From: Actinomycetes bacterium
GTDB lineage: Bacteria > Actinomycetota > Acidimicrobiia > Acidimicrobiales > Microtrichaceae
Reading direction: 5' to 3'
Assembly: GCA_023423475.1 (NCBI GenBank)
Contig: JAFAFN010000468.1
Location: 1-9,357 of the forward strand
DNA length: 9,357 nt
The notes under the pieces are model-generated. The model was not told where the DNA came from. It did not search any database and saw only the letters and a list, made by a program, of their open reading frames with translations. A program made the translations under genes and the position numbers. Positions 1 to 7,000 of this stretch are shown piece after piece; positions within the stretch are counted from its first letter, which is position 1; every line of letters starts with the position of its first letter.

Positions 1-113
1 GGTCGAACGTCTACTCCAAGGTGGTCGTCGACCTGAGCACCCACGACGTGGGTGGCATCACCGAGCTGGACGTGCGCCTCGCGACGAGGATGAACGTGCT
101 CGCCGGCAGCTGA
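1..113 (+). CDS. Pterin-4a-carbinolamine dehydratase, C-terminal end (5' truncated by window edge)
   Basis: The frame open from the left edge (codons starting at base 3) gives 36 residues and ends at TGA 111-113. It reads ...NVYSKVVVDLSTHDVGGITELD..., which matches the C-terminus of the 4a-hydroxytetrahydrobiopterin dehydratase (PCD/DCoH) family: a Val-Tyr strand, then the signature Thr-His-Asp-x-Gly-Gly-(Leu/Ile)-Thr-x-x-Asp, then a short helix. The His of that motif is one of the family's active-site histidines. In this family the enzyme dehydrates 4a-hydroxy-tetrahydropterin to regenerate the cofactor, or has a related pterin role; it is a small soluble cytoplasmic protein. The start and N-terminal two thirds lie outside the window, so completeness and neighbours cannot be judged. 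The call rests on one short but characteristic motif. Confidence 0.75.
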   Translation, partial: SNVYSKVVVDLSTHDVGGITELDVRLATRMNVLAGS

Positions 114-163
114 CCGCCGGTCGCGAGGGGCCTGCCACGGACAGTGAATGGGGTTCAGACTCA

Positions 164-193
164 TTGTTCGGGGGCGCCTCCCGTGCGTAACCT
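164..193 (+). promoter_or_regulatory. Candidate leaderless promoter of the EEP lipoprotein gene
   Basis: TTGTTC (164-169) and TAACCT (188-193) are separated by 18 bases, and the -10 ends 7 bases before ATG 201. A TANNNT -10 at this distance from a start codon is the usual look of a leaderless actinobacterial promoter, where transcription begins at or next to the A of the ATG. There is no Shine-Dalgarno sequence in front of ATG 201, which fits. This is inferred from sequence only. Confidence 0.5.
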
Positions 194-200
194 CACGGCC

Positions 201-1220
201 ATGTTGCGTTCAGGTGGGTGGGGGAAGGGGCGGTCGCGAGTGCTCGCGGGCGTCGTCGCAGTGGCCGTCACGGCCGGTCTCGCGGGTGCGTGCACGCCCC
301 CGCCGTCGGACCCGGGGAGCCCCCCGACCACACTCGCGCCGCTGCCCGAACCCCCCGGCAGCTTCTCGGTGCTCACCTACAACGTCGCCGGCCTGCCCCA
401 GGGCATCTCCGGCGGCAACCCGGAGAAGCACCACCCGCTGATCAGCCCGCTCCTGAACGCCTACGACGTGGTGCTCACCCAGGAGGACTTCGACTGGTGG
501 GTCCCCGTCGCCGGCCTGCTCGACTTCGCGAACTACCACACCCGGCTCCGGGCCTCGGCCGAGCACCCCTACCGCAGCGACCGCCACCCCGGCCCGGCCG
601 CGGTTGGCATCGACCCGTCGTCGCGTGGCCTGCTCGTCGGTGACGGGATCGGTCTCATGTCGAAGTACCCGCTCGCCGGCGAGCGCCACCACGCGTGGAC
701 GGGCTGCTTCGGTGGCGCCCTGCCCGACGGCGGCGCGGCGGACTGCCTCGCGATGAAGGGCGTCCGGATGATGACGATGACGCTCGGCGACGGTCGTGAG
801 GTCGACGTCTACAGCCTGCACGCCGAGGCCGGTGGCACCGCCCGGGACCAGTGGCTCCAGGAACGTGACTTCGAGGAGCTCGCCGACTTCATCGCCGAGC
901 GTGGGCCGGACCGGGCGGTCGTGCTCGGTGGTGACACCAACCTCCACACCAGCGACCACCCCGACGGCAGCAACGGAGCCGACACGGTCATCTGGGACCT
1001 GTTCCTCGAGGCGACCGGCCTGACCGACGTCTGCACGCAGCTCAGCTGCGAGGAGACCGGCAGCATCGACAAGTTCGCCTACCGCAGCAGCTCGACGGTG
1101 TCGCTGGACGCCACGTCGATCGACTTCCCACGCGAGCGCTTCTCGGTCGACGGCGAGGACCTCAGCGACCACCCGCCGGTCGTCGCCACCTTCGACTGGG
1201 ACGCTCCGACGCCGACCTGA
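201..1220 (+). CDS. Secreted lipoprotein of the endonuclease/exonuclease/phosphatase (EEP) superfamily
   Basis: 339 residues from ATG 201. Residues 1-31 form a lipoprotein signal: basic MLRSGGWGKGRSR, a hydrophobic Val/Ala stretch, then Leu-Ala-Gly-Ala-Cys with Cys31 as the lipidated residue. A Pro-rich linker (about 32-53) follows. The EEP catalytic motifs are all present in order: Tyr-Asn-Val-Ala-Gly-Leu-Pro with Asn61; Thr-Gln-Glu with metal-binding Glu95; Leu-His-Ala-Glu with His207; Gly-Gly-Asp-Thr-Asn with Asp245 and Asn247; and Leu-Ser-Asp-His-Pro-Pro-Val with Asp323 and His324. Cys169/Cys182 and Cys278/Cys283 are well placed for two disulfides, as expected outside the membrane. The family cleaves phosphodiester bonds with a divalent metal; neutral sphingomyelinase-like phospholipase or extracellular nuclease are the likeliest activities, but the sequence does not decide. 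An in-frame GTG at 144 would put 19 extra non-signal residues in front, so ATG 201 with its leaderless promoter is preferred; GTG 183 is the alternative. The gene is convergent with the suf operon. Confidence 0.85.
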   Translation: MLRSGGWGKGRSRVLAGVVAVAVTAGLAGACTPPPSDPGSPPTTLAPLPEPPGSFSVLTYNVAGLPQGISGGNPEKHHPLISPLLNAYDVVLTQEDFDWWVPVAGLLDFANYHTRLRASAEHPYRSDRHPGPAAVGIDPSSRGLLVGDGIGLMSKYPLAGERHHAWTGCFGGALPDGGAADCLAMKGVRMMTMTLGDGREVDVYSLHAEAGGTARDQWLQERDFEELADFIAERGPDRAVVLGGDTNLHTSDHPDGSNGADTVIWDLFLEATGLTDVCTQLSCEETGSIDKFAYRSSSTVSLDATSIDFPRERFSVDGEDLSDHPPVVATFDWDAPTPT

Positions 1221-1236
1221 ACGGCCGGCCGCAGCG

Positions 1237-1274
1237 GGTCAGGACGGCAGTTGGTCAGAAAGGCAGGGGGTCAG
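1237..1274. repeat. GGTCAG repeated three times at a 16-base period
   Basis: GGTCAG begins at 1237, 1253 and 1269, exactly 16 bases apart. Units one and two also share GGCAG at the same offset, so they look like a degenerate 16-bp tandem duplication. The array fills the gap between the convergent EEP and sufU genes. The third copy contains the sufU stop codon. No terminator-like hairpin is visible in this gap, only the palindrome GGCCGGCC at 1223-1230. Confidence 0.5.
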
Positions 1275-1771
1275 GCGGGGGCGGGCTCGCCGGCCTCCGC
1301 GATGCCCTGGGCGAGCGTGTTCCAGCTCAGCGTGGCGCACTTGATGCGCACCGGGAACTTCACCACGCCGCGCAGCGCCTCGAGGTCGCCCAGCGGAAGC
1401 GATGCTGCATCGTCGGCGGGCTCGACGTCGCCGCCCTCGAGGCCTTCCTCGTGGATGGACATCATCGACTTGAAGGACCGGGTGAGGTCCTCGATCTCGC
1501 CGACGGTCCGGCCCTTCACCGCGGCGGACATCATCGATGCCGACGACTGGGAGATCGAGCAGCCCTGGCCGCCGATGCGGATGTCGGTGACCACGGCGTC
1601 GTCGCCCTTGGACGCGTCGTCGAGGTCGAGGTAGATCACGATCTCGTCACCGCACAGGGGGTTGAACCCCTCGACGCGCGTCGCGGGAGGAGTCGCCAGC
1701 TCGCCACGGTTCCGGGGGCTCCGGTAGTGGTCGAGGATGATCTCGCGGTAGAGGTCTTCAAGGCCCGACAT
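1271..1771 (-). CDS. sufU: SufU, zinc-dependent sulfur-transfer protein for Fe-S cluster assembly
   Basis: 166 residues of the SufU/IscU fold. It accepts persulfide sulfur from SufS and passes it to the SUF scaffold. The four zinc ligands of SufU are visible: Cys40 and Asp42 in Asn-Pro-Leu-Cys-Gly-Asp, Cys71 in Gly-Gln-Gly-Cys-Ser-Ile-Ser, and Cys145 in Arg-Ile-Lys-Cys-Ala-Thr-Leu-Ser-Trp. The insertion between the second and third Cys (about residues 90-135), absent from classical IscU, marks it as SufU rather than an IscU scaffold. The start is fixed by MSGLEDLYREIILDHY, the standard family N-terminus, and by an AAGGGAGGG ribosome site (1777-1785) ending 5 bases before ATG 1771; the frame stays open far upstream inside sufS but codes nothing recognisable. 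It is the last gene of sufC-sufS-sufU, 44 bases after the sufS stop. No sufT (DUF59) gene follows, as often occurs in other Actinobacteria. Confidence 0.95.
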   Translation of the reverse strand: MSGLEDLYREIILDHYRSPRNRGELATPPATRVEGFNPLCGDEIVIYLDLDDASKGDDAVVTDIRIGGQGCSISQSSASMMSAAVKGRTVGEIEDLTRSFKSMMSIHEEGLEGGDVEPADDAASLPLGDLEALRGVVKFPVRIKCATLSWNTLAQGIAEAGEPAPA

Positions 1772-1815
1772 CGGTGCCCTCCCTTGCAGTGCAGCAGTGA
1801 AGTCTAGACGGTGGC

Positions 1816-3062
1816 TCAGAAGGCGAAGAAGTCGCCGGCCGACTCGAGCGCATCGCCCAGCGCGTCGATGTCGGCCTCGTCGTTGTACACGTACCACGAG
1901 GCCCGAGCGGTCGCTCCGACGCCGAGCACACGCATCAACGGCTTCGCGCAGTGGTGACCCGGACGCACGCACACGCCGTGCTGGTCGAGCACCTGGGACA
2001 GGTCGTGCGGGTGCAGGTCGCCGAACGCGAAGCTCATCACACCGCCCCGCTCCGCGGGCTCGTCGGGCCCGTAGATCGTGAGGCGGTCCCCGAAGCGATC
2101 GGTCAGCGACCGCAAGGCGTAGGCCGTGAGGGCGACCTCGTGGCGACGTACTGCGTCCATGCCGAGGCGGTCGAGGTAGTCGATCGCCGCGCCCAGGCCG
2201 ACGGCCTCGGCGATGGGCGGTGTGCCGGCCTCGAACTTGTGCGGCACGTCCGCGGGGGTGAAGCCGTCGAGCGTCACGTCGAGGATCATCCCGCCGCCGC
2301 CCAGGAACGGCGGCATCGACTCGAGCAGGGCCTTCGGTGCCCAGAGCACGCCGATGCCGGTCGGGCCGAGCATCTTGTGGCCGGAGAAGGCGAGGAAGTC
2401 GGCGCCGAGCGCGTGCACGTCGGTCGCGACGTGGGGCACGTACTGGCAGGCGTCGACGCACACGAGCGCGCCCGCTGCGTGCGCTCGGTCCGCGAGCTCG
2501 CGCACCGGTGTGATCGTGCCGACGACGTTCGACATCGCCGAGATCGACAGGAGCTTCACGCCGTCGATCAGCTGGTCGAGGTCGGTGAGGTCGAGCCGTC
2601 CGTCAGCGGTCAGTGGGATCCAGCGGATCTCGATGTCGCGTTCGGCCGCGAGCTGCTGCCACGGGACGATGTTGGCGTGGTGCTCGAGCTGGGTCAGCAG
2701 CACCGCATCGCCGGGTCCCAGGTTCGCAGCGCCCCAGCTGCGTGCGACCAGGTTGATCGACTCGGTCGCGTTCTTCGTGAAGACGATCTCGTCGGGGTCG
2801 GCCACACCGATGAAGCGGGCGACCTTCGCCCGTGCTGCCTCGAGGGCGTTGGTCGCCTCTTCTGCGAGCGTGTACGCCGCACGGTGCACGTTGGCGTGGG
2901 TCGTCTCGTAGTAGTGGTCCATGGCCCGCATGACCTGCAGGGGCTTCTGCGAGGAGGCTGCGGAGTCCAGGAACACCAGGCGCGAGTCCCGGATCCGGCG
3001 GTCGAGGATCGGGAAGTCGGCCTTGATGAGCTCGACGTCGAGGTCGTCGCCAAGGGTGTCGG

Positions 3063-3072
<10 letters not shown>
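1816..3072 (-). CDS. sufS: SufS, group II cysteine desulfurase
   Basis: 418 residues, full length for SufS. It is a cytoplasmic PLP enzyme that removes sulfur from cysteine to give alanine and an enzyme persulfide, which SufU takes up. Visible motifs: Glu-His-His-Ala-Asn-Ile-Val-Pro-Trp, with His131 expected to stack on PLP; Val-Asp-Ala-Cys-Gln, with Asp207 binding the pyridine nitrogen; Ser-Gly-His-Lys-Met-Leu-Gly-Pro, with Lys233 forming the Schiff base; and Val-Arg-Pro-Gly-His-His-Cys-Ala, with catalytic Cys375. The short Cys loop in this last motif is the group II (SufS/CsdA) type. ATG 3072 lies 10 bases inside the end of sufC, and a GAGGGG ribosome site (3081-3086) is 8 bases upstream, so the two genes are translationally linked. 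No key residue is missing. Confidence 0.97.
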
Positions 3073-3854
<782 letters not shown>

Positions 3855-3861
3855 GACGACC

Positions 3862-3891
3862 AGTCTATTTCCACTACCCACGTAGTGGAAA
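3862..3891 (-). promoter_or_regulatory. Candidate leaderless promoter of sufC
   Basis: On the minus strand TTTCCA (3891-3886) and TAGACT (3867-3862) are 18 bases apart, and the -10 ends 7 bases before ATG 3854. There is no Shine-Dalgarno sequence before the ATG, which fits a leaderless suf mRNA. The large inverted repeat at 3865-3894 covers the -35, the spacer and the first bases of the -10. A repressor bound there would block RNA polymerase. Confidence 0.55.
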
Positions 3892-3894
3892 TAG
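3865..3894. promoter_or_regulatory. Perfect inverted repeat, probable operator of the suf operon
   Basis: CTATTTCCACTAC (3865-3877) and GTAGTGGAAATAG (3882-3894) are exact reverse complements, 13 bases each, around a 4-base CCAC centre. The element is AT-richer than its surroundings. It lies between sufC (minus) and the TauE/SafE-type gene (plus), over the predicted sufC promoter. I do not recognise it as a known IscR, SufR, Fur/IdeR or Zur site. A dimeric regulator sensing Fe-S, iron or cysteine status (for example Rrf2 or ArsR-like SufR) is the natural guess. As a transcript it would also form a strong hairpin, but it is upstream of the expected start for sufC, so a DNA site is more likely. 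Confidence 0.7.
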
Positions 3895-3937
3895 GTGGGA
3901 ACGGGCCGTTGGTCACGTGGACAGGGGCAGGAAGGAG

Positions 3938-3966
3938 TTGACTCCGACTATTCCTACTTGTTCAAT
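3938..3966 (+). promoter_or_regulatory. Candidate promoter of the TauE/SafE-type permease gene
   Basis: TTGACT (3938-3943) has a 17-base spacer to TTCAAT (3961-3966). The -35 matches the vegetative consensus in five of six positions; the -10 is only moderate. Transcription would start near 3973, giving a leader of about 48 bases before GTG 4021, which has its own ribosome site. The big dyad at 3865-3894 is about 45 bases upstream of this -35, where it could activate or weakly influence this promoter. Confidence 0.4.
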
Positions 3967-4020
3967 GGGAAACCTCGCCTTCCGATGGTCGGGGGTGTCG
4001 GATCGAAGCGGAGGCCCGGG

Positions 4021-4938
4021 GTGGAACGACTGATCGTGTTCGTCGTGGCCGGCTTCGTGGCCCAGCTCATCGACGGCTCGCTCGGCATGGGGTTCGGCGT
4101 GATCGGGACCTCGGTGCTCGTCGCCGCAGGCGCCTCCGCTGCTGCGGCGTCGGCGGTCATCCACGCGGCCAAGGTCGGCACCGCGATGGTCTCGGGTGCG
4201 AGCCACTGGCGCTTCGGCAACGTGCACTGGCGCACCGTGGCACTGCTCGGCGTGCCGGGCGCCATCGGGGCCTATGCCGGTGCGACGTTCCTGGCCTCGG
4301 TCGACGGCAAGGACTTCGCACCGATCACCGCCGGCATCCTCTTCGTGCTCGGTGGCTACATGCTCGCCAGGTTCGCCTTCGGCATGACCCGCACCGCGGC
4401 CGATCCGTCGCACCTGAAGCCCCGATTCCTCGTGCCGCTCGGCGCCGTCGGCGGGGTCGTGGACGCGATCGGTGGCGGGGGATGGGGTCCGGTCACCACC
4501 CCGACGCTGATGACCGTCGGGAAGATGGAGCCCCGCAAGGCGATCGGCTCGGTCTCGCTGTCGGAGTTGCTCGTCGCGCTCGCCGCGAGCGTCGGCTTCC
4601 TGACTCACCTCGGTGCCGAAGAGGTCGACTGGGCGCAGGTCGGCGCGCTGCTCGCCGGCGCCGTGGTGGTCGCCCCGTTCGCCGCGTGGGTGGTGAAGGT
4701 GCTGGCGCCGCGGGTGCTGGGCACGGTCGTCGGTGGACTGATCGTGGTGCTCAACGCCCGGACGATCCTGCTCGCCATCGGGACACCGGGATCCGTCAGG
4801 GTCGTGGCGCTCGTCGCCCTGTTCGCCGGCTCGGTGGTGCTGGTGCTGCGCAGCATCCGTCTGGCCTCCGAGGAGTCGAAGACGATCGAGCTGCTCGAGT
4901 CCGAGCGCTCACCAACCGCGGTCGATCCACTCCTGTAG
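4021..4938 (+). CDS. TauE/SafE family membrane permease (putative sulfite or organosulfur anion exporter)
   Basis: 305 residues, almost entirely hydrophobic, with about eight predicted membrane segments in two halves (roughly 3-35, 38-56, 73-92, 102-121, 137-150, 178-197, 206-226 and 231-277). The N-terminal half has Gln-Leu-Ile-Asp-Gly-Ser-Leu-Gly-Met-Gly-Phe-Gly (15-26) and the second half Gly-Gly-Gly-Gly-Trp-Gly-Pro-Val-Thr-Thr-Pro-Thr-Leu (151-163), the paired Gly/Pro-rich motifs of TauE/SafE (formerly DUF81). Characterised members move sulfite, sulfoacetate or related anions across the inner membrane. GTG 4021 is chosen because GGAGG (4010-4014) is 6 bases upstream and the first helix starts right after it; ATG 3985 or GTG 3895 would add a polar, non-membrane lead. 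It is divergent from the suf operon, which suggests a sulfur connection but does not prove it. Its last 30 bases overlap the opposite-strand hydrolase gene. Confidence 0.85.
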   Translation: MERLIVFVVAGFVAQLIDGSLGMGFGVIGTSVLVAAGASAAAASAVIHAAKVGTAMVSGASHWRFGNVHWRTVALLGVPGAIGAYAGATFLASVDGKDFAPITAGILFVLGGYMLARFAFGMTRTAADPSHLKPRFLVPLGAVGGVVDAIGGGGWGPVTTPTLMTVGKMEPRKAIGSVSLSELLVALAASVGFLTHLGAEEVDWAQVGALLAGAVVVAPFAAWVVKVLAPRVLGTVVGGLIVVLNARTILLAIGTPGSVRVVALVALFAGSVVLVLRSIRLASEESKTIELLESERSPTAVDPLL

Positions 4939-5532
4939 CTGGGGGGACTCGGCGCCGATCGTCGTGTCGTCGCCGTGGCCGGGCATGACGATCGTGTCGG
5001 CGGCGAGCGGGGCGAAGAGGCGCCGCTCGAGCGACGTGATGATCGTCGCGAAGTCGCCGCCCTCGAAGGTCGTGTTGCCCGGGCCGCCGGGGAAGAGCGT
5101 GTCGCCGCTGAACAGCAGCGGCTTCCCTTCGACCGAGAAGCACATCGAGCCAGGGGTGTGGCCCGGCGTGTGGATCGTCCGCAGGCGGAGGCGCCCGACG
5201 TCGATCACGGTGTCGTCCTCGATGATCTCGTCGTAGGTGTCGAGCATTGCCGCGTCCTGCGAGGTGACGCCGACCGAGTAGCCCGCGTCGCGCAGCTCTG
5301 GCACCGCCTGGATGTGGTCCCAGTGGCCGTGGGTCTCGAGCACGCGGCGCACGCCGAGCGAGCTCGCGAGCTCGAGCAGCCGCTCGTGCTCGTTCGCGGC
5401 GTCGATCAGCACGGCATCGCCGGTGTGACGGCAGCGCAGGACGAAGACGTTGTTGTCCATCGGTCCGACGACGACCTTGTGGATCTCGAGGTCGGTGTCG
5501 GCGTGGTGCAGCGTCGAGCTCGCGTCGCTCAT
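4909..5532 (-). CDS. Metallo-beta-lactamase fold hydrolase, glyoxalase II-like
   Basis: 207 residues with the full metal site of the superfamily: Thr-His-Gly-His-Trp-Asp-His gives His68, His70, Asp72 and His73; His125 sits in Thr-Pro-Gly-His-Thr-Pro-Gly-Ser; Asp144 in Phe-Ser-Gly-Asp-Thr-Leu-Phe bridges the metals; His186 is in Met-Pro-Gly-His-Gly-Asp-Asp. The phrases Pro-Gly-His-Thr-Pro-Gly-Ser and Gly-Asp-Thr-Leu-Phe are typical of the small glyoxalase II (YcbL-like) group, which hydrolyses thioesters; without the long C-terminal domain of classical GloB the substrate is uncertain. There is no signal peptide, so it is cytoplasmic. ATG 5532 begins MSDASSTLHH; the frame stays open upstream but runs into the RCC1 gene. 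No clear ribosome site is seen. It lies 34 bases after the RCC1 lipoprotein stop on the same strand, so co-transcription is possible. Confidence 0.88.
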   Translation of the reverse strand: MSDASSTLHHADTDLEIHKVVVGPMDNNVFVLRCRHTGDAVLIDAANEHERLLELASSLGVRRVLETHGHWDHIQAVPELRDAGYSVGVTSQDAAMLDTYDEIIEDDTVIDVGRLRLRTIHTPGHTPGSMCFSVEGKPLLFSGDTLFPGGPGNTTFEGGDFATIITSLERRLFAPLAADTIVMPGHGDDTTIGAESPQLQEWIDRGW

Positions 5533-5554
5533 GGGACCAGTCTCGCGCTTCGGG

Positions 5555-5569
5555 TGAGCCCTGGGCTCA
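5555..5569 (-). terminator. Short GC-rich hairpin at the 3' end of the RCC1 lipoprotein gene
   Basis: TGAGCCC (5555-5561) and GGGCTCA (5563-5569) are exact reverse complements around one base, giving a 6-bp stem with a 3-base loop in RNA. On the minus strand the stop codon TGA of the lipoprotein gene is the first three bases of the hairpin, and the hydrolase start is 22 bases beyond it. There is no T-tract, so it may be a weak terminator or simply a 3'-end stabiliser. Confidence 0.35.
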
Positions 5570-6958
5570 GACCAGACCGACGACGACCGGCACGTTGGAG
5601 TTGGTGGTGGTGCCGTCACCGAGCTGGCCGGAGGAGTTGTAGCCCCAGCAGCTGACCGTGTCGTCGGCGAAGATGGCGCAGGTGTGCGACGGACCCGCCG
5701 CGATGTCGATCGGATCCTCGAGCCCCTGCACCTGCACGGGCGTGAACGAGGAGTCGTTCGAGCCGTTGCCGAGCTGACCGCTGCCACCGTTGCCCCAGCA
5801 CCGGACGACGTCGCTCGCGACGCACGTGTGGTAGGTGCCGCCGGTGATCCGGGTGGCGTCGGTGATGCCGGGCGTCGCGACCGGCACCGCCCGGGCGGTC
5901 GTGGTCCCGTCGCCCAGGTTGCCGGCGCCGTTGTAGCCCCAGCAGCGGTCCGTCCCGTCCGCGAGCACCGCGCAGCTGTACCAGTCGCCGGTCCCGATCG
6001 AGGTGGCGGTGGTGATGTCGGCGACCGTCACGGGAGCCGAGGAGCGGTTGCCGGACACCAGGTCGTCGCCGAGCTCGCCGTTTCCGTTGTTGCCCCAACA
6101 GCGGATGGTGCCGTCGCCGATGAGCGCGCACGTCTGCCCTGAGCCCGCCGCGAGCTCGACGGCGCCGGTGAGCCCCGTCACGTCGGTCGGGGTGAGCGAG
6201 TCCCAGAAGGTCCCGTTGCCCATCTGACCGGAGTCGCCACGACCCCAGCACTTCGCGGCACCACCGGTGACGAGCACGCAGCTGTGCAGCGGCCCCACCG
6301 CGAGATCGATGGCGCCGGTGACACCGGCGACGGTGGCCGGGGTCGTGCGGTCCTGGTAGATGCCGGCGCCGACCTGGCCGTAGTGGCCGTTGCCCCAGCA
6401 CTTGATCGTCCGGTCGGTCAGCGTGGCGCACGCGTGCTCCATGCCGGCCTCGATGTGCGTGGCGTTCGTGATGCCCGTGCTCACGGGCGTGGGGCTGTTG
6501 GTCGTCGTGCCGTTGCCGAGCTGGCCACGGTTGTTGCGGCCCCAGCAGCTGACGGCGCCGTCGGTGAGCGCGCAGCTGAACTGCTCTCCTCCGGCGACCT
6601 CGGCGGTCCCGACGCTCAGGGGTGGCAGCGTCGTGGTGGTCGTCGACGTCGTGGTGGTCGACGCGGTCGTGGACGTGGTGGTGGGTGCCACCGTCGTGGT
6701 GGTCGTCGGGCGCGGCGGCTGGGGGAGCGGGGCGACCTTGACGTCCTCCCCCCGGTTCATCCGTGCGTACTCGTCGACGGTCATGAGCGGGGTCCACCGC
6801 CCGTCCTTGCACATCAGCACGTAGGCGCCGTCGGTGCCGGAGGCGTTGCCGTCGGCGGCCGGGGTGCAACGGGTCCACATCGTGACGCCGGTCTGGCATG
6901 CGGACAGTCCGGCCGCGATGACGAGGGCGGCGAGCAGCGGGAGGATCGAACGCTTCAT
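5567..6958 (-). CDS. Lipoprotein with Thr-rich stalk and a seven-repeat RCC1-like beta-propeller
   Basis: 463 residues. The signal MKRSILPLLAALVIAAG ends in the lipobox Leu-Ser-Ala-Cys with Cys21. Residues 22-80 form a small segment with two cysteines (31 and 50) and Lys-Asp-Gly-Arg-Trp-Thr-Pro-Leu. Residues 85-110 are a stalk of almost only Thr with Ser, Ala, Val and Pro, likely glycosylated. Seven RCC1-type repeats fill 121-463, each near 50 residues, with pattern Cys-(Ala/Val)...Cys-Trp-Gly-x4-Gly-(Gln/Glu/Asn)-(Leu/Val/Met)-Gly. The Cys pairs are 129/138, 177/187, 227/237, 277/287, 329/339, 379/387 and 427/437, one pair per blade and well suited to intrablade disulfides in an oxidising compartment. 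Seven repeats make one closed propeller. The binding partner is unknown; RCC1 propellers are protein- or ligand-binding platforms and show no enzyme motif here. ATG 6958 is 42 bases after the WYL regulator stop on the same strand; no ribosome site is obvious. Confidence 0.9.
   Translation of the reverse strand: MKRSILPLLAALVIAAGLSACQTGVTMWTRCTPAADGNASGTDGAYVLMCKDGRWTPLMTVDEYARMNRGEDVKVAPLPQPPRPTTTTTVAPTTTSTTASTTTTSTTTTTLPPLSVGTAEVAGGEQFSCALTDGAVSCWGRNNRGQLGNGTTTNSPTPVSTGITNATHIEAGMEHACATLTDRTIKCWGNGHYGQVGAGIYQDRTTPATVAGVTGAIDLAVGPLHSCVLVTGGAAKCWGRGDSGQMGNGTFWDSLTPTDVTGLTGAVELAAGSGQTCALIGDGTIRCWGNNGNGELGDDLVSGNRSSAPVTVADITTATSIGTGDWYSCAVLADGTDRCWGYNGAGNLGDGTTTARAVPVATPGITDATRITGGTYHTCVASDVVRCWGNGGSGQLGNGSNDSSFTPVQVQGLEDPIDIAAGPSHTCAIFADDTVSCWGYNSSGQLGDGTTTNSNVPVVVGLV
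6629..6706 (-). repeat. Low-complexity Thr-codon tract (lipoprotein stalk)
   Basis: Twenty-six codons, mainly ACC/ACG on the minus strand, encode residues 85-110 of the RCC1 lipoprotein. On the plus strand this is seen as runs of GTGGTG, GTCGTC and GTCGACG. Such tracts are prone to slippage, so length variation between strains is expected. Confidence 0.75.
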
Positions 6959-7000
6959 GATCTTGCGATCGGCCGGTCGGCCGCCGAGTTAACAAAATTC

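Noticed and set aside
144..200. GTG 144 as start of the EEP lipoprotein
   Set aside because: It would put 19 extra residues before the basic signal-peptide start, and the leaderless promoter lies inside this stretch.
1801..1806. TAGACT on the minus strand between sufS and sufU as an internal promoter
   Set aside because: It is the same hexamer as the sufC -10, but no -35 is found at 17-18 bases and sufU has a strong ribosome site 20 bases further on, so co-transcription is simpler.
1772..2461. N-terminal extension of the sufU frame into sufS
   Set aside because: The extra residues are Arg-rich noise; family N-terminus and ribosome site both place the start at 1771.
3948..3957. CTATTCCTAC as a second half-site of the suf dyad within the permease promoter
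   Set aside because: It needs two gaps to align with the 13-base arm, and no matching opposite arm exists.
6959..7000. Promoter for the RCC1 lipoprotein in the AT-rich GTTAACAAAATTC stretch
   Set aside because: TTGTTA could be a -35, but no acceptable -10 follows at 16-19 bases; transcription from the WYL gene is as likely.
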